NCBI GenBank assembly: GCA_019914995.1
Contig: CM034131.1
Span: 124,001-188,000 of the forward strand
DNA from: Acanthochlamys bracteata
Lineage: Eukaryota > Streptophyta > Magnoliopsida > Pandanales > Velloziaceae
Direction: 5' to 3'
Length of the DNA stretch: 64,000 nt
Positions within the stretch are counted from its first letter, which is position 1. Every line of letters begins with the position of its first letter. Made by a program: the position numbers and the translations under genes. The notes under the pieces were generated by a model. It did not search any database and was not told the DNA's origin. It was given only the letters and a program-made list of their open reading frames with translations. This document shows, one piece after another, positions 36,330 to 49,125 of this stretch.

Positions 36330-37342
36330 TTTTTCTACTCTTGTTTTTTCTGTAACTCCTCTAGTCCTCTAATTAATTACAAATTGGTTTATATGGGCTT
36401 GAAATAAGCTGAGAGAAGTCAATTAGAGTTGGCCCATAAGCACGTAGTGGGCTTTATGAAATTAAAAGATGTTATTATGAGAAATTGATAGACCTACCAA
36501 GTTCACTAGCAGAGATTTTACAATGGTTTTAATCATAACATCCTAAATTATTTAATCAAAACTTGGTGAAGTATAGAATCATTTCTCTAAGAAGGTATAT
36601 GTTTTTATTCATGATGCGATTTCATTGGATAAGATAGAATATGTCACCCCCTCACGATATAATTACTCCCAAACGTCCCGAAGAAAGTCGTAGGGTGTGT
36701 TATAGACCGCTAAATTTTTTCAGTTGGAATCAGGTGATCATCGATAGATATTATATGTGACTCGAAGATTTGAGTCCCCATTCGTTAGTCTTAGTTAAGT
36801 TCAATCCGTTGTCGAGTTGTTTGTTGTGTTTCGGTAAATCAGAACTTTTCAAGTAGAGTTGTTTCTATTTGTTTGTTAAGTAACGAAAAACTTTATGTAA
36901 TTGGTGAAATGATTTGAATACATATTATTTATTTCATATGTAATAAGATTATAAGCTGAAATATTTGCAACAACTTTTTGAACCAGAAATTCCACTCGAC
37001 TCGATTGATTTCAGAAAGATTCTATCAAGATTTCACTTCACGGACCTATTGATGGGCTTTGAATGGGCTGGCTTGAGGCGTCGAATGATCAACAATGGGT
37101 TTTGGCCTAATGTATAAACAGGCCCTATCTTGCAAAAGTTTCTTCGTTCTTGATTTTCTTTTCCTAACAACAGTACCAGCTCAATGGATTCAGAGTGCTG
37201 CTAATAAATTGAATTTTCTCTTTGAAAGTTCTTGTACAATAGTTTGAACTTTGAAATTTTCGTGCATGTGGAGATTGAATTGAATTAAATTCGCTCTTAG
37301 AGTTGAATATTTGGGGACAATTTTTGGTAGAGAATAAATCAA
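36330..37342. other. Spacer between CYP23 and the CPB pseudogene
   Basis: The two genes are head to head across about 1 kb. GGCCCA/TGGGC motifs occur near CYP23 (about 36393-36455) and near the pseudogene (about 37059-37125). The block at about 36640-36800 (caccccctcacgatataattactccc onward) looks like a transposable-element fragment, but I cannot classify it. Confidence 0.4.
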
Positions 37343-39446
37343 ATGATGGTGATGGAAGCAGCATTGGATCTGCTCCGGCGAATGCCGCCGAAGGAGAGCT
37401 TGACGGCCGTGGAAGGATTGCTTGCTTTACTACCACCACAGCACTTCTCCACCCTCCTCTCACAAGCTGATCACCCACTCCAGGTAGTCGTCCCAATTAC
37501 ATTGTTTTGATCCTGTTTCCGTTTTTGAATTATGAAGTCGGGAATGTGTTGTGAATAATTTTTGCTTTCCAGTTTCTTTTTTGCTCTTTTTTATTTAGTT
37601 GAAAATTTGAAGATAATTGCTTCTCCCACTCAGCAAAAGGTTGGCCTCTTTTTTGAGTGGGATCAATTTAGTCATGGAATTAGAAGCTTACGTACAGGAA
37701 AATAAGGGAATCCAAAATTAAAGTTTCGGTTAAATTGACGTGTTAATATATGGCTGGTTGAAGAAGTACTTCTTTGTAGCTAAAGTTGATATTTGTTTTA
37801 AAACGTTATGATAATATTTGTTGTGAGCTAAATTTGAGGTGAAATTTACTTTCATGGCTGTGGAGCGAGATTGGCATGTTGCCGAAGCTTCTGCAGAATA
37901 CTTGAGGCTTTCCTTAGAGTTCAAGTTGTTGCAATGTGAATTCGGTTAGCTGGAGCAGAACTTCAGTTTTTATTGGGAATTGTGATGCAGTTATGCAACC
38001 TTCACAAGCAAATATTATCTTTGCTAGATAATGAAGCCACTGATGGATTGATCTTTTGGCCTCGGCATTTGCTTGCTTTGGTAGTATGATAATGAGGCAG
38101 CTTCCTTTCCTGTGGAAGTTATGTAGGAAGTGGTAGTTTACAGGAAACAATCGTGTCCTTCCATGAGCCATCAGGTGATCTTCTAAGGATAGGTTTATAA
38201 GCGTTTGGCTTAATTGTGTTTCACTGTACTGGTTGTAGGTCCTCTGTGATGTCGAATATTGGAAGGAGTTCATTCTCTGTAAATATAATAGGGATGCTGA
38301 TTCATATAGGTATGTCCTCACATTAGATTTGACCTTTTGATAAGTTGCTGATGGTAAGGTAATGAATGTGTACTTCATCCTTTGCAGCAGTGTATAACTT
38401 GCACCCGCTGCTCGGTGAGTAATGTGAGAGACTAGCTTTTCTATTTTCAGTGATACTATTACCGTGAAATTCTTTTCGTAATTCATCATACAAGAGAAGC
38501 ATGTGAAACTATAATAAAAACATATCGTGAATCCCATCTTTCAATAATTGCATGTTGTTCTCTAAGGAACGTAGCAGACATAACCTCTGCTCTTTGCTTC
38601 AGAAACAGTTGATATCTGGTTAACTTTTCTTTTGAACATATCTAAAGGTATTGGATACACTTTGTAGGTCACCTTGGTCAAACAAATACCATTCGCCATT
38701 GGAAGATGGACCTATCCCATCTGCTGAGCTGAGAAAACTCGAAGTCAAAGCAAATCATATATTTGCCATTTACCGGGACCAGTAAGTTGTTCCATTTTTT
38801 TTCCTCTTAGTCTCACTTGTAGCTGATGCTTAAATAAAGATAATGCTGTGCTGCCCAAAGAGTTACCAATGGTCATTAACACAACGTAGTTTCCGACTTT
38901 CCGTATTGAAGTCACTCTATTTCTAACAGAATTACTCCTTTTAGGTACTACGAAGGTGGTGTCTCTTCAGTATAAATGTGCGAAGATGACGACCAGGGTT
39001 TTGCTGCATGCTTTTTAATCAAGAAAGGTTGTGAACCCTCAGAATATGGAAAGACATGTGATGTGAGCTCTTCGTGAAGTAGTCACTTAATTGCCCAGAC
39101 TTGTGATGCTTTTGGATCACAGATGGATCAAAGACTGGACAAGGGCGCAGAGCTTACCTTCAAAAGGGTGCATGGGATGCCATCCATGTTATTGAGGTGA
39201 AAAGTCTCCTATAGAAGAAGAATAAATGATTGTTTTAAATTGTAATTTTCATGGCATTTTTAATTAAAATCTCAGTAAATAACTAGGTAGGACAAGACAT
39301 TTTTAATTATAGTGGCGTTAATTTGTATAGTCAGTTCTTTTGATTCTTTTTGTCACCTTAAGGTTTACTTCGGCAAGACAAGAGAGATGGTCTGAACACT
39401 TAGTCCTCCACCTGAGGGGATACAAGTTAAACTACCTGATAACTGA
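37343..39446 (+). pseudogene. CPB: Unprocessed pseudogene of F-actin capping protein subunit beta
   Basis: Recognisable exons remain with splice sites: 37343-37483 (MEAALDLLRRMPPKES), 38239-38309 (VLCDVEYWKEFILCKY), 38668-38781 ([13 protein letters not shown]), 38945-39027 (YYEGGVSSV...), 39123-39196 (DGSKTGQGRRAYLQKGAWD) and the final exon 39363-39446 (VYFGKTREMV...). The intact protein caps actin filament barbed ends as a heterodimer with the alpha subunit. This copy has a TAA at 38973-38975 where the family reads SVYMWED, a TGA at about 39393-39395 after KTREMV, and it lacks all sequence between the WDAIHVIE exon and VYFGKT. That removes roughly the C-terminal third before the tentacle. 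Preserved introns show it arose by DNA duplication, not retroposition. Exon 1 is still open and could give a short transcript. Confidence 0.92.
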
Positions 39447-40195
39447 GGGATATGCATCTGTGCTCCTTAGTTCTTCCGTGACTTCTTGGTTGTATCATGC
39501 ACCATTACAGCTGCCTGTAATATGGATACCGATTCAGAAATCTAGGTAAAGTTTGTTCATTTCGCATAATCACCTTTGCTTCTTCGTAACAAATCATAGA
39601 TTACGAACATCTATTGTTGCCTTGGTTAAGTTGCAAATTCTATATTATATTGCACTTGTTGACAATTTTCGTATTTCACGTTTCAATGATAGCTGATGAA
39701 ACACATGCAAGTGACAATTGCCAAATTGTCGTACCAGTACGCTAGTGTGAATTAATTATTAACGTTCAGATCGATGTTAGTTTATTCTCGTTTTACGACT
39801 TCTGGAAATGTCAGATGTACTATGAAAGACTAAGCAAGATCCTCTTATCCATAATGAATGTTAAAAATGCCACAAACTAACAGCATGAACGTGGATAAAA
39901 TGTCTTACGCAAAAGTAAACCTCCAGCACATAAGAAGCAAACAAAAACAACAGACAGAAAAGACGACAACAAAATGCTAACAAGTTCAAGTTGAATGATC
40001 AGTCACCATTCCTAACGAAAGTCTTTCAACTCATAAGTAACAGACCCGCATTAAATGAACAGGCAAGAACATGAACCTGAATCCTTTTTAACTCTTGTGT
40101 TAAACACGAACAACAAAACCATGATACAAACAAAACCATGATACATGCTTCGCTCCGTTGCAAAAGTTAATTCAGACAGCACAGCTTCAGAAGGT
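39447..40195. other. Spacer between the CPB pseudogene and p23 3' end
   Basis: About 750 bp of AT-rich DNA. It should contain the p23 3' UTR just before 40196. Nothing else is recognised. Confidence 0.5.
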
Positions 40196-42846
40196 TCAAG
40201 CTTTTGCTTCAGGCTCACTCGGAGTAGCAACTTCAGCTTCCTTGTTCTTGGTGGTAGCTTCTTCAGCTTTCACCTCGTCCATCTCATCATCTGCATAAAC
40301 CCATGAAACAAGTATGAACTATTTATGATTCATTTATAGCAACAGTGGCACCTATGCTAATATAGGTGCGGGCGATGCCATTGCATTATAAGCATAGAAG
40401 ATGAGGCAAATTACAGAATTTAACTGTTAAACGTGTCACAATCCATATATAAATGATGCCATCAACTCAAGTAAAAGTAATTGGGAATCTTAAGAAACTG
40501 GGAATACCACTACTATACTAAACACAACTTCCCTAACATAACTAAAAAAAACCCAAAAAAGTAAATAAACACAATTAATTGTCCATCCAATAGAAACTCT
40601 TTTGAAAAATGCAACTAACCAAGAGTAAAACATGATTTGATGCTACACTATCCGTCTTTTCTGCACTAGCATTCAAAATTACTTGTGTCAACATCTACAG
40701 CTATCCAAGAATTCACTATATAACACCAGTTGCCACATTCAAATGATATATACATATTTGTTTAACTACATCCTGAATCCAACCAAACAAATAGGGGCAA
40801 TCATTCTAGGCACAGTATCTACACTCGTATTGCTGCCACATTGACTATCTTCTTCATCTAAATACCAAAAGATAAGAAAAAGAATTTGATACCAATGTAG
40901 CAGCATTTACACACTAACCTCCATCCTCATCTGCAATTTCTTCATCATCAAAAGCATCAGCAGATCCTCCCATGCCCAGCTTCTGCAATGGGGCAAAAAG
41001 GAGTGAGCAATCTAGGTAATATCTCACAAATAAAATCTATTCAGCTAAAACAGATCATGTTGTTGAGGTATGCATACCGAGAAATCCATACCACCAAAGT
41101 CCATGTCATCACCAACTGCATATAAAAATTCCTGCCATCAGATTGTAGAATAGAAGTACTAGAAAAACAACAGGTATTCCACAACCTTGCAATCAAAACA
41201 AACAACAATTGACTTACATCCGCCTCCTTGTTCATCATCTTCATCTACCCATTTGTCCCAGTCGACCTTCAAGTACACAGGAGGCTTTCCCTCCTGCTTC
41301 AAAAGCCTTGGCCACCACTTTTGCTCTACTTTTTTAATAAGATACACTATGCTCCTTAGGCCAACAGCAGCTTTGCTCTCCTGCATCATGTTCGCTTATT
41401 TACCAACAGAACAACAAAATAGCCATGACAAGTAAGATCCATAACTCACTTCAACATTGACTTGGTCATAAAGTGTGAGGTCAAGTTCATAAGACAAGTC
41501 AGCAGCTCCAGTAGTTGCAGAAAAAGTGAAGCGCCCATCTGGTTGCAGGTTAAGCTTAACATTTTTTGCATCAGGAAGTTCAATGGTCATAAATACTTTG
41601 TCTGATCTTTGAGCCCATTTTGTGGACGGGTGACGGCTGCAGGAAAATTAAGAGGTTTAGACTTTGGAATCAGATTGTTCTAGACCACACAAGCGACAAT
41701 GTTGCAAATATTTGCATTCCATGGATTTCAGATTCATTGATGCATCATATTCCGTAATACAAAAAGAAACTACATACATGCATGATACTAGTTAGCAATT
41801 ATCCTCATGCCATTTGACAAGAATTCATTGCTTCGAAAGACATGCCACAAGCAATGACTCTATCTCATCTCAATTGAAGAAGCACGTATCAGCTAGTAAA
41901 GGCTAGTAAAACCCGTCATCAAATATCCCACCACTTGTCAAAGATGAACTAGATCACATGAATATGGGGAGAATGACCTCATATACATTTCAATCTATAT
42001 ATTATGAGGTATCACACCAACCCATCAAAGGTCAGACCCATCCATCCACCCTAAACAGCTTACAAAGAGAACCCATTTTTTGCATTTCATGGACTTTCTT
42101 TCCAGCATAAATTCTGTTAGCGTTTGGCTCTGTTAAACCACCCACTATAATCTTGACGTAAGCACTACTGCCTCAAGATGACGAACTGCAACCTTGTTAA
42201 ACCTATCCATCTCAGCCTATGCTCTAGCTTGCCTCAGACACCTTGACACAGAACTAAACTATACACACAAAGATACAAGGATTTATCCGGATGCCGTACA
42301 AGTATAATACTTCAACACAATCACCCATTTCATCACGAAATACAAATTCTCGAAAAAGTAGTCATACTGGAAACCGACTGTTGCACCAGTCGGTTAACGA
42401 CTTAATCACATTCCCTACGAGTACTAGTACAGCAACCAAGGCAGTAATCGCCTTATATCCAAAGAACGAGCTTTCTAAGCATTCCAGTATAAATCTTAAA
42501 AACCAACTACAAAAGATAAGCAAACACACAGAAGCGTGCACTATTAACAGCTACAACTATAAGTAAGGAGAAAAATGTAACCTTCACTAATATCTACTAA
42601 GATTTCCGAAGCATAAACCCTGATAATCAACTAAACCCTAGAAAGACAGCAACCTTAAGGACCAAATCGAGCCCTCATACAATTTGAAAGTAAAAAAGTT
42701 ATTAAACGCAGCAAACAATTGCAAATTGAAACAAACACGAATCCTCAAAGATGACTACTCAAAAGAATCAGAAAACATAAATAGACAAATCAAGAACACA
42801 GCACTAGGATTCAACCTATCATAGGGAAACAAACAAAATACCTCAT
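40196..42846 (-). CDS. p23: p23 co-chaperone of HSP90 (CS domain)
   Basis: Six coding exons: 42846-42842, 41636-41450, 41380-41218, 41115-41078, 40982-40919 and 40290-40196, giving 183 residues. The first coding exon holds only ATG AG, completed after a 1.2-kb intron to give MSRHPSTKWAQRSDKVF. The CS domain (about 4-105) shows TIELPDAKNVKLNL, ESKAAVGLRSIVYLIKK and the WWPRLLKQEGKPP block, with the p23 signature WDKWVDEDDEQ. The tail is Gly/Met (MDFGGMDF) and then acidic, as in plant p23-1. p23 binds ATP-bound HSP90 in the cytosol and stabilises client complexes. Intron 1 contains a telo-box-like AAACCCTAG (42633-42641). It is divergent from the CCCH gene across a short spacer. Confidence 0.94.
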
Positions 42847-42999
42847 TTTGATAAACAATTAAACGATCTAATTACTCAAAAATTCTTCCTTTGGGATTAA
42901 TCGAGAGCAAAAACAGGACTGCAATCAGGTCTTCGAGCTCCGAGATCGGTTAAATAACAACAGGGGAGACTTCAATATAGGGAAAACTTTTCACCGTAG

Positions 43000-43440
43000 A
43001 TATAACAGAAAGGTTTATGTGGAAGAGAAACATAGAGAACACTTCTCCAAGAGTCTAGATCCTTCTAGTGGTGACTGGCACGTGTGGCACGATAATCCGG
43101 GCCATGAGGTTTTAAGTGGGCCTTTGGATCTATAATGGCCCAAAGTAGGTAAGCAGGTCCAACCTGAGAACCTGTGGAGTGATTGATATCAGCCGTGTAT
43201 TGGGATTAGAATTTTACTATCGAACGGTCTTAGTTTCTTCCAAGAAATTTTGCAAAGTTGCTCTACACGAAAGTCACGTGCATGCAGAACGATAGTTCTG
43301 TTTATGCAAAATGAGACCTTAACAGCTGCAAGTAAGTATTATGTTTACTATAGCATCGATATTGAAAATATGAAATAGCTTTCTCCCTCGCTTGCTCTTC
43401 TATTTAAAGCCCCCTGTTCTTCTGTTTCCCGGGTCAAAAA
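43000..43440. promoter_or_regulatory. Bidirectional promoter between p23 and the CCCH gene
   Basis: The spacer has TGGGCC and GGCCCA site II-like motifs (about 43118-43143), G-box-like CACGTG cores (about 43079-43084 and 43276-43281) and a TATA-like TATTTAAA (43401-43408) oriented for the CCCH gene. Which motif serves which gene is inferred from position. Confidence 0.45.
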
Positions 43441-44215
43441 CAAATCAAACGAGGGAGCGTGAGAGCGAGCGAGAGGATAGCATTCAGCTTGACTGCAGAG
43501 ATTTCTAGAGAATTATAAGGTCATATTGCTGGATTAATTTGATGCATGCTGCAATCCACGCTTGAAACGGTTGATTTGTTTGATTTATCTAGTGGAGAAT
43601 GTAATTTTTCAGTCTAGATAATGATTCCCTTCTAATTCGTTATCAATCTGTTCACATTTCTATGGGTTTGTTGTTGTTAAACGAAGGTTCCTTACATGAT
43701 TTTCAGTTTTCGATTTGTTTTTTTTATCTGTCTCAGATGATGTTATTATAGCGCTGAATTCCGATCCGGTTTGTAGTTTCTCAGAAGGTGTTGATCCCTC
43801 CAGGTGTAGAATATGTGTGTTTCGTTTCATGATTTAGCATCTGATAGGTTTTCTGCTTGATATTTCATTTAATTTTTTGAAACAAACTATGAACGAGGTG
43901 TTAAAGCACGCAGCGGTCTATCTCAGATGCTGTTTTGTTTACCGACTCCAACATCTCCAATGCTGTTTTGTTTCAAAATTTTACGGGTAGTTTCTAAATT
44001 CTCAGATATAAATTTAGCAATAAACTCAGATTTTCGAATCGAGCTGTTCGCGGTTGAGGTTTTAAATTTTACTTTGACTTTTTTCGAACTTTTCTTAAAT
44101 TTAGAATTTCGAGCTTTTTCTTTGTAGATTTGGCGCTATTTTCCTGTTCTAATTTTTCGAGCATTCAAATGATATAATCTTAAGCTTACCCCAATAATTT
44201 TGTAGTTGTTCATCG

Positions 44216-45387
44216 ATGGCGTTCGACGGTTTCACTGGAATCTCCACTGATCACTTCGCCAACCGAGGTATTTCAGATTCACTATGGAACGATCCCCGTA
44301 TTTTCGGCCGCGCAGCAGCCTTGCTATCTCTCTCAACTCCGGACTTCCTTACCCCTGCATTCAACGCCGGCGCTGCAAATTTCACTTCACAGACGTTAGA
44401 GAAATCACCGCTGCTTGTGAAGCTCAGGCCTACGAGTCTTGATTCATCAACGGCTGCGATGAGTTCGGACGGCTTCAACATCTTCGCTACGAATTTCTGT
44501 AAACCTAGATCAGAGACATCACAGTTGCTTGTGAAGATGTACGATTCGTCGACGGTTGTTATGAGTCCTGTCGTGAACTTCGAGGAGGAAGTATTGGTGA
44601 TGGACGCGGTCGTGATTGGCAACTCTGCCGAGAAGAATCACGTGCGATCACGTGTGTCGTCGGCGTCGGGATCGTGTCCCAGCGGGAAAAACTTGTACAA
44701 GACTGGAATGTGCCGATCGTGGGAGGACACCGGCGTTTGCCGCTATGGTTCTAAGTGCCAGGTCAGCCCTCTCTCTCTAAGGCTTGGAGGACTAATATAA
44801 TACGATTATTCTGTTTTCCGCAATTTAATAAATTTGTTCTTGGGAGAGGGCAGGTGGAAGAAAATGGGATTGGATTGGAGTTTGATTTGCGTGTTGTTCG
44901 CTGTCTTGTAGTTTGCTCACGGGAAGGAAGAGCTCCGAAATTCTCGATCCTGCTCAGCGACGCTAGCATTAGAGGTAATAATCAAACCTTCGTGCTCCAC
45001 AATGAAAATTGAACTCCAAATTTCTTCTTTCTTCAAAAATTTGATCCTCAGCTTTCTGGCTCACAGAGTGAGAAATCAACGGTGTCGACTGCAGGCGCCG
45101 GCGCCTTCGATATTTCTTCCAAACTCCAGTCCCCTTTGCCTTTCTCGCCGGCAGCTTCTAATTCAATCTCGTCGGCTGCTTCCCTACCTTCTAGAAGAAC
45201 TTCAATGAACAAACTCAAAGAGAAAGCAATATTGCTGGAACAATCTTGGCCGACGCCTGTCTCGGGAATTCGGTGGGTTTCTTTCGAATGGCCGGCAACA
45301 GAAGAAGAGAACGCGTACTTCGACCAGAAGCTCTACGGACCCAGCACTCACCATAGGCTCCCTGTCTTCAAGGAATTCTGCCCATAG
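44216..45387 (+). CDS. Zinc finger protein with a single CCCH finger
   Basis: Three exons (44216-44761, 44912-44974, 45052-45387) give 314 residues. The finger is CX8CX5CX3H with Cys166, Cys175, Cys181 and His185, split by intron 1 just after Cys181-Gln182. Its lead-in YKTGMC and trailing QFAHGKEELR match the first finger of TTP-type plant CCCH proteins (C3H14/15-like), which bind AU-rich or structured RNA. A second finger, normally about 18 residues later with a YKTEVC lead-in, is absent in this model. The N-terminus is Ser-rich and the C-terminus has Ser-rich stretches and a conserved-looking end (WVSFEWPATEEENAYFDQ) that I do not recognise. A 5' UTR intron probably ends at the AG just upstream of the ATG (about 44204). 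RNA binding is likely; the target is unknown. Confidence 0.82.
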
Positions 45388-45945
45388 TGAATTCTTCCTG
45401 CAGCAGTTTCTTCGGGTAATGTCTTTCCTACCCTACTTCGTCCAGTCTTCTAGCTTCCTTAGTAGCTCCAAATGTAGAGTATGCTTTTTTCAAATGCATG
45501 ATATGATTCGCCTAGCGATCCCAGAATCCCACAAAGGCAGTGCTAAAATATATGTGAATAAAATCACCTGAGCTAAAAGGAGCACAAACTCTACCGATAG
45601 GTGGAAATTTCTAACGTAATACTAGAATGTAGATCCGTTGACATTGGAGTCGTTCAAGTGGCATGAAACCACGTTGTTCTCCTTTGACAATGTTGCACAG
45701 GACCAACAATGCCAACCTGCACTAACTAAATCAAGCATAGAGAGATAACCATTTATCAGAACATTGATTATTTACATTGAGTATCCGTATAAGATGCAAG
45801 CGTGTGATAATACCTCATTACACACTGGTTTAACCTGAAGCACTATTACACCCTTATGAGAGTAAAGTAAAAGAAACAATTGAAGCCCACAACTACAAAA
45901 TACACAAGCAAATCAGCTTAACAAAATATCCCAGGAACAAAATAT
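45388..45945. other. Convergent 3' regions, no gene seen
   Basis: Spacer of 558 bp between the stop codons of the CCCH gene (+) and the secreted-protein gene (-). It presumably holds both 3' UTRs. Confidence 0.5.
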
Positions 45946-48900
45946 CTAAAGTTCTGATTCTACATAGGCTGTCTTCTTCATCTTCTTCTTGGTCTTCTCA
46001 ACAGCTTCTCCAGCTACTTTGGCTGCTGAGGCTGCAGCATGCTCTACAGTCTCCTTGCTAGTCTTGAAGCTCTTTGTAGCAGCTTCTTTCATGACCTCCC
46101 CAGGGTTGGAGCTCTTAGTGGTCTCCGCATTAGCATCACTGCACAGCAAAGGTTTCCAACATTTAAGTATGATATTCCACAATCTAATGAGGCTTCCTGA
46201 AAATTACTTCGTGTAACATATAAAATCAGTCATTAAATTTGCTGTGTTTCTAAAAGAACTCGGTAACATATAAAATAAGACAATAAATTAATTTGTGTTT
46301 CTAAGAAAAACTCTGTAACATATAAAACCAGAAATTAAGCATCTACATGAGCTTAAAAGTTGGACGCATTCAAAAGTAGTGGGGCATTACTGCATGGCCT
46401 ATGGAAATAAAATTGTAACAGACAGTAACAGATTTAAGGATTTTTACCATATGGAAGGATATAGCATCAATATACTTCATCTGCAAGCTCTGTTTGACAA
46501 TAGCTGCAACAGTAACTCACAAAACTTCCGATTTACTCCATGAAGTGTTTTGGCAAACCACAAACACGACTTAGACTATACTGAATCACTGGGGCAATTC
46601 CAAACAAATAGTTCACAGTGATCAAATGTGAAGGTTCATATCTCTCAGTTTCTGGGTTGCATAAAGCCATAATACTTATCTGCAGCCTGCTATTTCTCTA
46701 GAAAATATTCAAGGAAAAAATGCAAGCAATTCGTTTCTATAGGTGCAACTTGTTTCATGAACCCTCCCTCCTTAGCTTTCCCAAGTGATCTTCTTTTTTC
46801 ATTTTGGTGAAGACAATTTTTTTGGACATGGCAAACAAAGCAAACCTATAAAACCTCCAGGATCCAACAGCAGATGAGGGCGCCACGATGAGTGAATAGC
46901 TTTTACTCTCAAGTCTAGACCTCACTATTTTCAATTATATATTTTGAATAATAATGAGAACACATTCACCTTGTGTCAAGTGACGGAAGACCTGAAAATG
47001 CAAATTTGATCCATGCCCTCGTTGCATCCCATCTATTTCCAAAATGAGGTATTCCAATAGCCCACTCAATAGGTGTACGTGCTTGCTCCTTCATAAGCCC
47101 TCCTTTGCGATACCTAGACTAACTCCACCCATTTATTTATTTGAACAGAGAGAAGAAAACCAGGAGCATTGGAGGAAGAGAACATACCATGAAAAATAGA
47201 AGGGACAGTAATCTCTTGACGAGACATTAAAATGTTATTGGAATGTATAGTTAAATAAATGTCAACTTTAGTTTCCAAATAGTCCAAAAAATAAGGTTTC
47301 CACTGCACCTAGGAACATGGGAATTGCAAGTGCTATAGCTATTCTAAGTAAATTATAAATTACACGTTATAAATGACTCTGAAATTTTAGGACGTACATA
47401 CACGAGGCAATGACCAAGGAGATGGGATGTAAGATGTTTATGCCTCTGGAGAGCTACAACATCAGCAAAATCCTAAAAACTTCTTCTAAGATCCTGAGGT
47501 TGTACTCTAATGTGGACTGATGCCAACAAAAGACTTTGAGAACTTTCAGGCTAATGTGGCTCTAACAACTGTTGGTATATGAAGAAATCCAACAGAAACC
47601 TTGTATAAAATGAATGGCCATAAAGGGAGCGCATTTGCAAAATTGTACATACTTTTTCAATCAAATAACTACCAGAAGGTGCCCAGGATGGCGACCTCAT
47701 GTTCTCTTATAGTAAAAGCATACCATTTGTTATTCATTGAAAAGACTTCAATTAAGAAGCTAGGATGGAAGCTGCTTTCTCATAACCAATCCTGCGTTTA
47801 AATAAACTGCAAGCAAATCTCTGAAAGACAACAATAATGCGTACTTGGAAAATAAAACAAGTAGATAAACACTTTTGACTTTTCATGATTGGAGACATTA
47901 GCAACACAATTGAAAGATAGCTCCAGATAGGAACTTTAAAGTTTAAACAACTAAGCAAATGGCAATAACGGAACATTCTCTCTACTAATTCAACGAACTA
48001 CGTGTTTTAACTCACTTTCTACACCAAAGTTTCATCTCTTATTAGTCTAACTGCATATGATAACTATTGCCTCTAAGACATCCACAAAAGTATTTAACAA
48101 TTTTTTCTTGCCTTTCTAGCATGTTGTCATACCAAATTACCTGATCAACTTCGTAAGCAAAAAAAACTTACTAGACCTAAAATACTAAGCAAACTCACCA
48201 AACCAAAAAGTGAAAAAAAACAATAAGATAGCCAAGACTCTTAACTAGGGGTATTTTCGTTTGGAAGTGCTTCTAAAATTAAAACTTTTCTAAAACGATA
48301 AATATTTTCATCATCTTTGAAAAAGAAATTTTATTTTTTAATTAAAAAATAATATTTATAATACGTTTTTTAAAATATTTTTATTTTAAAATTTAAATAA
48401 AATTTTCAATATTATACAAAATTTATTAGGAAAATAAAATTAAAATGAAAAAATAAGAAAAGCAAAGCCAAACGTTCCCTAACGATACCTTCACTAGAGG
48501 AAATACGGTTCCTTTCAAAACTTCAAAGAATACAAGGATCTTGTTTTGGTCTACAAACACAAGTAAGATATATGCCGACTAATTATATAAACAACCAGAA
48601 AATAATTCTTAGAAAAACAATTTCTAGATTTAATAACTCTCATTTAATTATCTGAACTAAAGAATGCGCGCATACTTCTCATATAATTCAGAAACAATAA
48701 AAAAGAAAACATTCTACACTTACTAAATGCAAATTAGATTCTAATTAACAATTTCCTAAACAGACAAGAGATTTCCTACGCAAAATATATACTATTTTCA
48801 AAAAACAATCTAAAAGCCAACTTTTTACTGCATTCTACACATTCCGATGCCCAAAAATGAGAAAGAAATTCAAGAAAAAAAATCAGGCAGAACATTTGTT

Positions 48901-49125
48901 TTGTTATACTAACCGGGAATCAGGTGATCGAAGGTTAATCCAAGCCAATTTGATCCAAGAGTTAACCGACTGGAGCCGGCTCACAACATCAGTGAACCCA
49001 ATGGCTCGCTCAACCAGACTCGGATCTTGTTCTTTCTCCTCTTTCTTATCTCCGTTAACTCCCGTTAACACCAGAGTTAATAGGAATAACAAGATCACAA
49101 CTCTTCGTTGAATAACAGAAGCCAT
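45946..49125 (-). CDS. Small secreted Lys/Ala-rich protein, function unknown
   Basis: Two exons (49125-48914 and 46138-45946) separated by a 2.8-kb intron encode 134 residues. Residues 1-25 form a signal peptide (hydrophobic core VVILLFLLTLVLTG, probable cleavage after VNG). Residues 27-70 are charged and end in a WIKLAWINLRSPDS stretch. The second exon encodes an Ala/Lys/Glu-rich amphipathic helix (KEAATKSFKTSKETVEHAAASA) resembling LEA group 4 or apolipoprotein-like repeats, with a basic KKKMKK near the end. I do not recognise a named family. The splice junction is CG|T (Arg71) in frame. The promoter has two ACACGTGGATAG copies, which suggests abscisic acid or stress control. The large intron contains an AT-rich repeat at about 48245-48485. 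Splicing is inferred and no start alternative is better. Confidence 0.75.
48245..48485. repeat. AT-rich MITE-like element in the secreted-protein intron
   Basis: An AT-rich core is bounded by aggggtattttcgtttgg (about 48248-48265) and, inverted, agccaaacgttccct (about 48466-48480). The two edges share CGTTTGG plus AGGG, like imperfect terminal inverted repeats. It resembles the other AT-rich repeats in this window, but the core match is weaker. Confidence 0.4.

Noticed and set aside
36640-36800. Possible LTR fragment
   Set aside because: Only a vague resemblance to plant LTR sequence; no paired repeat, primer site or TG...CA ends were found.
37914-38537. 207-codon open frame on the minus strand
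   Set aside because: It is antisense to the CPB pseudogene exons and introns, has no recognisable similarity and a random-looking composition. It is probably chance.
44251-44622. 123-codon open frame on the minus strand
   Set aside because: Antisense to exon 1 of the CCCH gene, which has a zinc finger and correct splice sites.
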